Origin: Tolypothrix sp. NIES-4075
Lineage (GTDB): Bacteria > Cyanobacteriota > Cyanobacteriia > Cyanobacteriales > Nostocaceae
Assembly: GCF_002218085.1 (NCBI RefSeq)
Contig: NZ_BDUC01000005.1
Coordinates: 386,473 to 450,472, forward strand
Direction of reading: 5' to 3'
Length of the DNA: 64,000 nt
Shown: positions 25,334-32,944 of the stretch, piece by piece
Position numbering within the stretch: the stretch's first letter is position 1
Layout: each line of letters opens with the position of its first letter
Program-made: the position numbers and the translations under genes
Notes under the pieces: generated by a model
The model's database searches: none
Told to the model about the DNA's origin: nothing
Seen by the model: only the letters and a program-made list of their open reading frames with translations

Positions 25334-26653
25334 TTAATCAATACAAGTCTTAATTAAATCTTCCACATCGGCGACTGGTAAGATTTTTGTATTCAGTTGG
25401 CTAGCTACCTCCTCAATACTCATATCATCTAAAAATATCAATTCACCATGTTTGAGCATAACTTTTGGTAGCAAAATTCCTTCTCCTAAATCTTGCCCTT
25501 GTAAGTTTAAAAGCAAATCATGACCAGTTAGCAACCCGGTAACGCTGATACTCTGTCCCCAATAATCGCTGTTCAAAGCACGCATATTTACTTCTAAATT
25601 CTCTACAGCATTCAATTGCTGTAAAATGGGTTGAAATGCTTTTTCAACTGCATTGCCAACTACCCAAGTCAATTTTCGCGCTTTCGATATTTTTTGTGGT
25701 AATAATTCAGCAGCAGCGGTTGCAAACTGCTTGAGAAACAAGCGAATCGAACCTACACCGTTATCAATTTGCGGATAGTCGTTATATTCAACTTCACTGG
25801 GTAATTCTTCACCAGCAATTAAAAACCACTCATCAGCTAACCAAGCTACGTTAGAACCGTATTTTTTGCTAAATTCTTGTTGAAGCGATCGCACTTGCGA
25901 AATCACTTCTATCGCTTTTTCTTCGCTTACAGGTATAAGTTCATCTTTCTCTAAACGAAACCGCGTCAAACCCACAGGTACTACTGCTACTGACGCTACC
26001 GCAGGCACTTCCCCAGTAGAAAACGACGCTAAATCCCGCAATGTTTGTTCTAAATGTTTGCCATCATTTATACCAGGACAAACGACGACTTGAGCGTGAA
26101 TTTGCAAACGTCTTTCTTGAAACCACTTCAGTTGTTGTAATATTTGTCCAGCACGGGGATTTTTCAACAATCTAATTCTAACTTCTGGTTCGGTAGCGTG
26201 AACCGAAACATATAACGGAGACAGTCGCATTTTTTCAATGCGCTGCCATTCTCGCTCTGGTAAATTGGTAAGAGTTAAGTATGAGCCATACAAAAAGCTC
26301 AAGCGATAATCATCATCTTTAAAATACAAGCTTTGTCGCTTGCCTGGTGGCTGTTGATCGATAAAGCAAAATGGACAGCGGTTATTACACTGAATTAAAT
26401 TATCAAACAGTGCCGTTTCAAATTCTAATCCTAAATCTTCGTCGTAGTCTTTTTCAATTTCAATGTGATGAGTTTTTCCTTTCTCGTCTAAAACTTCTAG
26501 TTCCAGAACTTCATCAGCGCACAAAAATTGATAGTCAATTAAATCGCGGGGATGCGTACCATTGATAGCAACGATCGCATCCCCCACCGCAAAGCCAATT
26601 TCCGCAGCGATGGAATCTGGTAATACCCCAGTAATTCGGGCAGGATGAGTCAT
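25334..26653 (-). CDS. Cyanobacterial PDZ-radical SAM protein (DUF512 family)
   Basis: 439 residues. N-terminal PDZ-like domain (GVLPDSIAAEIGFAVGDAIVAINGT), then a radical-SAM-type cysteine motif CNNRCPFCFIDQ (CxxxCxxC, about residue 90), YVSVHATEPEVRIRLL and VVCPGINDG, and a C-terminal DUF512-type region. It belongs to the cyanobacterial family usually annotated as a putative FeS-containing oxidoreductase. Substrate unknown. It stands alone on the minus strand between the tRNA and uppP. Confidence 0.88.
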   Translation of the reverse strand: MTHPARITGVLPDSIAAEIGFAVGDAIVAINGTHPRDLIDYQFLCADEVLELEVLDEKGKTHHIEIEKDYDEDLGLEFETALFDNLIQCNNRCPFCFIDQQPPGKRQSLYFKDDDYRLSFLYGSYLTLTNLPEREWQRIEKMRLSPLYVSVHATEPEVRIRLLKNPRAGQILQQLKWFQERRLQIHAQVVVCPGINDGKHLEQTLRDLASFSTGEVPAVASVAVVPVGLTRFRLEKDELIPVSEEKAIEVISQVRSLQQEFSKKYGSNVAWLADEWFLIAGEELPSEVEYNDYPQIDNGVGSIRLFLKQFATAAAELLPQKISKARKLTWVVGNAVEKAFQPILQQLNAVENLEVNMRALNSDYWGQSISVTGLLTGHDLLLNLQGQDLGEGILLPKVMLKHGELIFLDDMSIEEVASQLNTKILPVADVEDLIKTCID

Positions 26654-26800
26654 TGGATGGTGGATAGTGGATAGTGGTTAGTAGGTATTATATGGTAGTT
26701 AGTAGTTAATAGTTAATGCATCTTGGTTAGTAGATAACAACTAACAATTATCAACCAACAACGCTCCAACGCTCCAACGCTCCAACGCTCCAACTATCAA
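26654..26800. repeat. Tandem repeats between uppP and the radical SAM gene
   Basis: ggatggtggatagtggatag and tagttagtagttaatag units on the left; four exact copies of the octamer aacgctcc on the right (about 26760-26792). No coding potential. Confidence 0.75.
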
Positions 26801-27739
26801 CTAACTATTTTTCAACATTCCAGTTGCGATCGCACTCAAGATTGCTACTCCAAATGCCAAGCGATACCAAACAAAGATCCAAGTGTCTTTTCTTTGAAGA
26901 TATCGCAACAGCCAAGCGATCGAGATATACGAAAATATAAACGCAGATAATGTTCCTACACCTACCAACACCAAGTCAATCTTACCTAAAGCTTCTTTGA
27001 TAAATTCATATAAAGTTGCAATTGTCAAGGTAGGAATGCCCAAAAGAAAGGAAAATTTTGCTGCTGTCTGCCTTTCCAATCCCAAAAACAAAGCGGTGGT
27101 TAAAGTTGAGCCAGAACGAGATACTCCCGGTGCTAAAGCCAGCATTTGTCCTAATCCAATCAGTAGTCCATCACGAATCTTCAAGCTGTTAAAGTCGCGT
27201 TTGCGGCTACCAAATTTTTCTGCTGCCCCTAATAAAAGTGCCATCACAATCGAATCGATGGCGATCGTCGTCATGCTGTTAATTGCAGAGTTTTCATCGT
27301 TTAATGCCTTTTTCAGCAGAAATCCTCCGACCAAAGCAGGCAAAGTACCAAGTGCGACAGCAACTAATAATTGCCATTCTTCGCGACGCCAGTCTTTTTC
27401 TTGGAAAGCTACCCAGCCACCAGTCAAAATTATACTGATATCTTTCCAAAAATAAATTAAAACGGCAATCACGCTGCCAAATTGAATCGTCGCAACAAAA
27501 GACTTTTCTCCCAGAAGTTCCCAGCCTAATGCTTTGGTAAATACTTGTAAATGGGCGGTGCTACTAATGGGCAGAAATTCTGTTATCCCTTGCACAATCC
27601 CCAGAATAAATGCCTGAATTATTTGCTGTATCAGGTTCGGTTCACTCGTTGCTACACCGGAGGGAACTCCCACCTGTAATATATGACTTGATACTGGCAA
27701 TAGCAAATCTAGACCGCTCGCTTCTAACATTATTTCCAT
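26801..27739 (-). CDS. uppP: Undecaprenyl-diphosphate phosphatase
   Basis: 312 residues, with an N-terminal extension of about 30 residues compared with the usual 270-280. Family motifs are present: QGITEFLPISSTAHLQV (motif with the catalytic Glu and Ser) and PGVSRSGSTLTTALFLGLER. About eight membrane segments. The enzyme recycles undecaprenyl pyrophosphate for peptidoglycan and surface glycans in the cytoplasmic membrane. A second ATG three codons in is also a possible start. Confidence 0.94.
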   Translation of the reverse strand: MEIMLEASGLDLLLPVSSHILQVGVPSGVATSEPNLIQQIIQAFILGIVQGITEFLPISSTAHLQVFTKALGWELLGEKSFVATIQFGSVIAVLIYFWKDISIILTGGWVAFQEKDWRREEWQLLVAVALGTLPALVGGFLLKKALNDENSAINSMTTIAIDSIVMALLLGAAEKFGSRKRDFNSLKIRDGLLIGLGQMLALAPGVSRSGSTLTTALFLGLERQTAAKFSFLLGIPTLTIATLYEFIKEALGKIDLVLVGVGTLSAFIFSYISIAWLLRYLQRKDTWIFVWYRLAFGVAILSAIATGMLKNS

Positions 27740-27926
27740 TAATCAGACTCCCATATTAGCTGCGTAATTTTACCGAATTATCCAACTTTACGCCTCTGTT
27801 GTCGTTGTGTCCGGGTCAGATAATTTTAGCCAATTAAAATTAAAGTAAAATAAATATGCCCCCCTAGGGGATTTATTGTTGTGATATCTTAAATAATATA
27901 AAGTTAAGTAAACAATATTAAAAACT

Positions 27927-28700
27927 TTGATTAACAATACATTGTCTTCTTACGCGGCTTCTACTCCTGCAATTAATCCTCTAGACACGGAAACGGTGCA
28001 AAAAAGCCGAGAGGAGTTAGAGACAGCACTGTCTTTGAGTCCCTCATTTACGGTAATGGCATCGTCTCGCCAAGGTTGGTTAGTGTTTGCGGCTGCGGTA
28101 TTTTTAGTATCTGTGCCAGTGTTTATCGAAGCGCCGTTAGTGCGATCACTACCTTTATTAAGTTTTGTATTAACAGGATTTTGGGTCTGGCTGAGTTTTA
28201 GATTAATGTCAAATTCCGCAACTTATGTTTGGGGAGATTTACTCTTAGGGTTCAGCTGGAGTTGGTTAGCCGGTTCAATTTACTGGGGCTGGTTGCGTTG
28301 GGAACCGTTATGGCATTTGCCAGTAGAGTCAATCGGGCTACCATTTGCTTGTTGGTGTCTAATGCGGAATTGGGGCAAAGTCGGTAACTGGTTTTATTTC
28401 GGTTCTTTACTGGGTACAGCTTTAACCGACGTGTATTTTTACTTGGTAGACTTAATGCCCTATTGGCGGCAAATCATGCGTGTCGAACCAGATTTAGCAT
28501 CACCAATATTACATAGTGCTGTGGCGCAAGTCCAAACACCTTGGGGAGAAACTTGGGCGCTAATTCTCGCCGTAATTTTGTTGAGTGCTGGCGTTTTGCC
28601 TTTAATTAAAGAGCAACGCCATTGGTACGCCTTTAGTGGAGCGGTGCTGAGTACAATTTTGGTAGATAGCTTATTTCTCCTAGCTGCCGTTGCCTCTTAA
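27927..28700 (+). CDS. DUF3120 membrane protein
   Basis: 257 residues with about six or seven hydrophobic segments (LVFAAAVFLVSVPVFIEAP, LLSFVLTGFWVWLSFRL, WYAFSGAVLSTILVDSLFLLAAV). It fits the cyanobacterial DUF3120 family, whose function is not known. The start is uncertain: the frame opens at a TTG and no ATG lies near the conserved part, so an alternative TTG five codons later is possible. A CCCCTAGGGG palindrome lies about 65 bases upstream. Confidence 0.78.
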   Translation: MINNTLSSYAASTPAINPLDTETVQKSREELETALSLSPSFTVMASSRQGWLVFAAAVFLVSVPVFIEAPLVRSLPLLSFVLTGFWVWLSFRLMSNSATYVWGDLLLGFSWSWLAGSIYWGWLRWEPLWHLPVESIGLPFACWCLMRNWGKVGNWFYFGSLLGTALTDVYFYLVDLMPYWRQIMRVEPDLASPILHSAVAQVQTPWGETWALILAVILLSAGVLPLIKEQRHWYAFSGAVLSTILVDSLFLLAAVAS

Positions 28701-28739
28701 ACCGGACTTACGCCAAAACCCTCTACAACTCTTATTCCT

Positions 28740-28800
28740 TCTCCTTACGGAGACGCTGCGCGAAGGCGTATTTGGCGTACTTGGCGGTTCGTTTTTTAGT
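28740..28800. repeat. Extragenic repeat (ggcgtatttggcgtacttggcg)
   Basis: It includes gagacgctgcgcgaaggcg and ttggcgtacttggcggttcg. It is the same family as the element at about 18806-18836. It sits between the DUF3120 and SDR genes. Confidence 0.65.
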
Positions 28801-28811
28801 TTTAAAAGCGT

Positions 28812-29552
28812 ATGCGAGTTGTAATCATCACGGGTGGCAATAGTGGCATCGGACGTGGCATTGCAGAAGCTTTTGTTAAAGAAGATGCTCAAGTTGTGAT
28901 TATTGGACGAAATAAAGAAAAGCTTAAATCTACAGCTCAAGCAATTAATTTCAATTGCGTGTGGCAACAAGCAGATGTCAGCAAGCGAAACGAAGTTACT
29001 GAAGTTGTTAATTTTATTGTTCAGCAATACGGCAATATTGATGTATTGGTCAACGCCGCAGGCTTTCCGCGTTGGTTGACAACCAGTACGCCGTTAGACG
29101 AAGCCGAACAACTTTGGGATGAGGTGATAAACACTAATCTCAAAGGTACTTTTTTGATGGCAATGGCGGTTGCCCCTCATTTAACCAAACCGGGAGGTCG
29201 CATAATTAACATCAGCACTAATGCCGCGTTTACGGGAGGAAACCGACCGGGTTATTTAGGCTATGCCTCAGCCAAAGCAGGCGTGCATGGATTAACTTAT
29301 GCTCTGGCACGCGAACTCAGTCCCCAAGTAATTACGGTGAATGCTGTTGCTCCTGGTTACATTGAAAACACTGCGATTACAAACCAGTGGTCTGAAGAAA
29401 TCGTTCAGTCAATAGTCAACCAAACCCCTGTAGGTCGATCTGGGAATGTTGGGGATATTGTGGCAGCTGTTCTATTTTTATCTTCACAGAAAGCCTCATT
29501 TATCACAGGTGAAGTGCTGAACGTTAATGGGGGCTTACTTTTTGGGCGTTAA
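28812..29552 (+). CDS. Short-chain dehydrogenase/reductase (FabG-like)
   Basis: 246 residues. Classical SDR: GGNSGIGRGIAEAF for NAD(P) binding, NAAG at about residue 82, catalytic Ser in NISTNAAF, YxxxK as YASAKAG, and a C-terminal FITGEVLNVNGGLLFGR like beta-ketoacyl reductases. It reduces or oxidises a carbonyl/alcohol with NAD(P)H; the substrate cannot be told. It is monocistronic as far as can be seen. Confidence 0.9.
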   Translation: MRVVIITGGNSGIGRGIAEAFVKEDAQVVIIGRNKEKLKSTAQAINFNCVWQQADVSKRNEVTEVVNFIVQQYGNIDVLVNAAGFPRWLTTSTPLDEAEQLWDEVINTNLKGTFLMAMAVAPHLTKPGGRIINISTNAAFTGGNRPGYLGYASAKAGVHGLTYALARELSPQVITVNAVAPGYIENTAITNQWSEEIVQSIVNQTPVGRSGNVGDIVAAVLFLSSQKASFITGEVLNVNGGLLFGR

Positions 29553-29874
29553 AGCGCGTGCTTTATGCGTATACGCGCTCTCAGGAGATCGGTGTTGCAC
29601 CAAGCCAAAAAAATAGGTATTTTTGCTTTATTATTTGATAATTTTTAGTAAAAGTACAACCAACGGCAGTGGCAGTAAATATTGTGGATATTAATACGCT
29701 GTATATTAGTTTCTGATGACTGCTGTGTTGATTAAGTTATGAGCTTCTTTTGAGGATGTCTTTTGTCGTTCTTTGACGAATGACGAGCGATACTCCTACG
29801 GAGTCGCTTCGCGATCGCAAAGCGTGCTCTAAACTTAAAACTTTTATTTCAGTTTGATGGAGAGGTAAAAAATT
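29553..29874. other. Intergenic region upstream of psbU
   Basis: 322 bases. It contains 'tcgttctttgacgaatgacgagcgatactcctacggagtcgcttcgcgatcgcaaagcg'-type extragenic repeat material at about 29765-29827, split here only for description, and presumably the psbU promoter. The GGAGAGG at 29860-29866 is a good ribosome-binding site for the GTG at 29875. Confidence 0.5.
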
Positions 29875-30315
29875 GTGAAAGGATTGGTGCGTTTATTAAC
29901 AGTGTTTAGCTTGTTGCTTGGCTGCTGGGGATGGTTGGGAACAACTCAGATAGCCCAAGCTAGCAATATCAATGGTGTAAGTTTGCAATTTGTGCCAGTT
30001 CTTGCAGTTGAGTTCACTCAACCAACGCAAAATAAGGCAGACCAAAAACTAGGAACAGAATTTGGTAAAAAACTTGACTTAAATAACACCAACGTGCGAG
30101 CTTTTCAGCAATATCCAGGACTGTATCCTACCCTCGCGAGGAAAATCATCGAAAATGCTCCTTACCAGCAGCTAGATGATGTGTTTAACATTCCCGGATT
30201 AAGCGATCGCCAAAAACAAATCCTGCAAGCCAACCTAGATCACTTTACCGTGACCGAGCAGGAAGCCGTCTTCAACGAAGGAGACGATCGCTTTAACAAC
30301 GGCATCTACAGATAG
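29875..30315 (+). CDS. psbU: Photosystem II 12 kDa extrinsic protein PsbU
   Basis: 146 residues from a GTG. A Sec-type signal peptide ([24 protein letters not shown], cleavage around residue 30) directs it to the thylakoid lumen. The mature part has [37 protein letters not shown] and [19 protein letters not shown], the helix-hairpin-helix fold of PsbU. It stabilises the oxygen-evolving manganese cluster together with PsbV and PsbO. GGAGAGG nine bases upstream supports the GTG start. Confidence 0.96.
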   Translation: MKGLVRLLTVFSLLLGCWGWLGTTQIAQASNINGVSLQFVPVLAVEFTQPTQNKADQKLGTEFGKKLDLNNTNVRAFQQYPGLYPTLARKIIENAPYQQLDDVFNIPGLSDRQKQILQANLDHFTVTEQEAVFNEGDDRFNNGIYR

Positions 30316-30324
30316 GGACGCTTG

Positions 30325-30440
30325 GACTGGGGACTGGGGACAAGGAGACAAGGAAACAAAGAAAAATTTCTCCCTTATCTCCCTCATCTGCCCCCTCTCC
30401 CCCTCTCCCCCTCCCCGACTTCCCCCACTCCCCCAACCTT
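30325..30440. repeat. gacaagg / ctccccctc repeat tract
   Basis: The left part is G-rich (ggggactggggacaaggagacaagg), the right part C-rich (cccctctccccctctccccctcccc), so it can fold on itself. It is similar in type to the tracts at 6714-6840 and 32845-32935. Confidence 0.75.
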
Positions 30441-30446
30441 GTCCGC

Positions 30447-32162
30447 GTGCTAAATATCAACAGCCAATTTGATGTCTTAGTAGTCGGTGCCGGTGCTGCT
30501 GGATTATACACGGCACTTTGTTTGCCAGAGCAGTTACAAGTCGGTTTGATTACTAAAGAAACAGTTTCTTTGTCCGCTAGTGATTGGGCACAAGGAGGTA
30601 TTGCTGCGGCGATCGCTCCAGAAGATTCTGCTTACCTGCACATTGAAGATACTTTACGCGCAGGTGCAGGTTTATGCGATCCAAAAGCCGTAGAATTCCT
30701 CGCCGAACACGCCAAAAGTTGTATTCAATCTTTAGTAAATCTGGGAGTAGCTTTTGACCGTCATAATAACGAGTTAGCTTTAACTTTAGAAGCAGCCCAT
30801 TCTCGGCATCGGGTTCTTCACGCTGCCGACACTACAGGTAGGGAAGTAACTACCACCCTCACCGCTCAAGTATTGCGACGCCCGAATATTCAAGTAATTC
30901 AGCAAGCTTTAGCGCTATCGTTGTGGCTGGAACCCGAAAGCGGGAGATGTCAGGGAATTAGCCTGTTTTATCAAGGTAAAATTACCTGGATACGAGCCGA
31001 CGCAGTTGTTTTGGCAACTGGTGGTGGGGGTCAAGTTTTTGCCCAAACGACTAACCCAGCGGTGAGTACCGGCGATGGAGTAGCGATCGCTTGGCGTGCT
31101 GGAGCAATTTTGCGAGACTTAGAATTTGTCCAATTTCACCCGACTGCTTTAACTAAAACGAGTGCCGATCGCTTTCTCATTAGTGAAGCTGTGCGGGGCG
31201 AAGGCGCACATCTAGTAGATAATGAAGGGCGACGCTTTGCATTTGACTATCACCCGGCTGGTGAACTCGCTCCTAGAGATGTTGTCAGTCGAGCCATTTT
31301 CAGCCACTTACAACGCACTTCTAGCGACCTTGCCACGGCTCATGTCTGGTTAGATATGCGTCCCATCCCTCCTGACAAGATTCGTTACCGCTTCCCCAAC
31401 ATTGTTAAAGTTTGTCAGCATTGGGGTATTGATGTCTTTTCGCAATTAATTCCCGTTGCCCCAGCTGCTCATTACTGGATGGGTGGTATTCTTACGGATC
31501 TGATGAATCAGACAAATATTCCCGGTTTGTATGCCGTGGGGGAAACTGCCAGTACCGGCGTACATGGAGCGAATCGTCTGGCAAGTAATTCCCTGCTTGA
31601 ATGTATTGTGTTTGGCGCACAAATGGCTAATCACAAGTCACAAGTCACAAGTCACAAGGATATCAAAGAATCTGAATTTACACTTTCTCCTTCTCCTGCA
31701 AAGACGCAAGCGCGAACATCGTTTATCCTTTCTGAAGGTGAGTGGAACAACGAAGAAGCACAGCTAGAAGCACTACGACAGAAGTTACCGCGTTTAGTCT
31801 GGGAAAGTGCTGGTATTTGTCGTCAACAATCAAGTTTAGAGCAAGCGATCGCTACTATTGAATCTTGGCAACAAGATTTTGCTGCTTTGAAACTGAGCCA
31901 ATTTTTACTTACATTACGTCCAACAGAACCAGCTAGTTTCACTTTACCCGACGTTGAAAGGCAGTTGCGACTCTGGGCTGAAACCCGCAATTTATTAGAT
32001 GTAGCTTATTTAATTCTTAAAAGCGCTGCTTTTAGAACCGAAAGTCGTGGTGGACACTTCCGTTTAGATTATCCTCAAACCGCTCTCGATTGGCAGGCAC
32101 ACACACTAGTACAAAGACACTACTGGAATAAAAGTCCGATTATTAGCAACTCACAATTGTGA
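30447..32162 (+). CDS. nadB: L-aspartate oxidase with a repeat-derived insertion
   Basis: 571 residues. FAD-binding VVGAGAAGLYTAL, the succinate-dehydrogenase-type flavoprotein segments DWAQGGIAAAI, HSRHRVLHAADTTGREV, FVQFHPTAL, AHYWMGGI and GVHGANRLASNSLLECIVFG, then the C-terminal helical domain. It oxidises L-aspartate to iminoaspartate for NAD synthesis. After residue about 393 an insert of Asn-His-Lys-Ser-Gln-Val-Thr type is encoded by four exact copies of the heptamer TCACAAG (31631-31658), at the junction between the flavin and helical domains. The catalytic part is intact, so the gene is probably functional. The start is a GTG. Confidence 0.93.
   Translation: MLNINSQFDVLVVGAGAAGLYTALCLPEQLQVGLITKETVSLSASDWAQGGIAAAIAPEDSAYLHIEDTLRAGAGLCDPKAVEFLAEHAKSCIQSLVNLGVAFDRHNNELALTLEAAHSRHRVLHAADTTGREVTTTLTAQVLRRPNIQVIQQALALSLWLEPESGRCQGISLFYQGKITWIRADAVVLATGGGGQVFAQTTNPAVSTGDGVAIAWRAGAILRDLEFVQFHPTALTKTSADRFLISEAVRGEGAHLVDNEGRRFAFDYHPAGELAPRDVVSRAIFSHLQRTSSDLATAHVWLDMRPIPPDKIRYRFPNIVKVCQHWGIDVFSQLIPVAPAAHYWMGGILTDLMNQTNIPGLYAVGETASTGVHGANRLASNSLLECIVFGAQMANHKSQVTSHKDIKESEFTLSPSPAKTQARTSFILSEGEWNNEEAQLEALRQKLPRLVWESAGICRQQSSLEQAIATIESWQQDFAALKLSQFLLTLRPTEPASFTLPDVERQLRLWAETRNLLDVAYLILKSAAFRTESRGGHFRLDYPQTALDWQAHTLVQRHYWNKSPIISNSQL
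31631..31658. repeat. (TCACAAG)x4 inside nadB
   Basis: Four perfect heptamer copies, 28 bases. Since 28 is not a multiple of three, the flanking bases must compensate to keep the frame. Confidence 0.9.
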
Positions 32163-32228
32163 AGATATAACAATGGGCATGAGGCGTAGAAAAAAAGCAA
32201 CTTAATTTTGTTGTAAATTTTTAATTTC

Positions 32229-32495
32229 TTAACGTGTCCCAGTACCATGTTGACTATCAGGACTACCATTATTTGGTGGTTCGTAAATATCGCTACTTGA
32301 TTCAGTATTTAAGTTTGTAGTATTTAATGTCTGAGAATTGCTCTCAATTACCCTAACACTATTAGCAGCCAAACTGCTTAAAACTGCTGTTGCATCGGCA
32401 ACTTTGGGGATTATTAAGGCAGAGCCAATACAAAATACTACAGCACTGGCAATTCTTAAACTTGTTTCTATTTGTCTCGGTATATTCCCTTGCAT
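32229..32495 (-). CDS. Small exported or membrane-anchored protein with GTR tail
   Basis: 88 residues. One hydrophobic stretch (about 12-32, IASAVVFCIGSALIIPKVADA) looks like a signal peptide, ending near an Ala-x-Ala-type site; the remainder is Ser/Asn/Thr-rich and ends PPNNGSPDSQHGTGTR. I know similar PxNGGPDxxxGxGTR endings from many small cyanobacterial proteins of unknown function, which supports a real gene. CAGGAT about 9 bases before the ATG is a usable ribosome-binding site. It converges on nadB. Confidence 0.68.
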   Translation of the reverse strand: MQGNIPRQIETSLRIASAVVFCIGSALIIPKVADATAVLSSLAANSVRVIESNSQTLNTTNLNTESSSDIYEPPNNGSPDSQHGTGTR

Positions 32496-32944
32496 TTTGA
32501 TTTCATCCTGTTTTTTATTATCTTCAAGAGTCTGATTAACTTTTTCGGTAAATAACTAAATTTTTATTTTTTTTGTAAATAAAAAGCCGCGAGTACCTGA
32601 CTACTTAACTTCAATTATTCTTAACATTTAATAAATATTCGCAAATTCCTGCTTTTGACATCAGCCAAAAGTTATATATATTTACAACTCATTACTTGAC
32701 TGATAGCGGTCTTGACATCAACCAAAAGATATATATATTTACAAAGATTTAATTTTTAATGTGTATTTTTTTGACAAAATATTAATATTTTCCGAGTAAG
32801 CACTGTTGACTGTAACACAAAATCGGGGCATTGGGCATGGGATTTGAAGAGGGGACAAGGGGACAAGGGGGAGTGGGGGGACAGGGGGGACAATTCTTTC
32901 TCCCCATCTCCCCATCCCCCCATCTTTGCTCTCCCCATTCCCCA
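32496..32944. repeat. Intergenic region with a 33-base direct repeat and G/C-rich tracts
   Basis: 449 bases. Two near-identical 33-base copies (TTGACATCA..ATATATTTACAA) lie at 32655-32687 and 32712-32744, differing at two positions. Each starts with TTGACA and contains an AT-rich TATATATA, like a promoter. A ggggacaagg / ctccccatc mirror-type tract covers about 32845-32944 and runs up to the stop of the cyclase gene. Confidence 0.7.
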
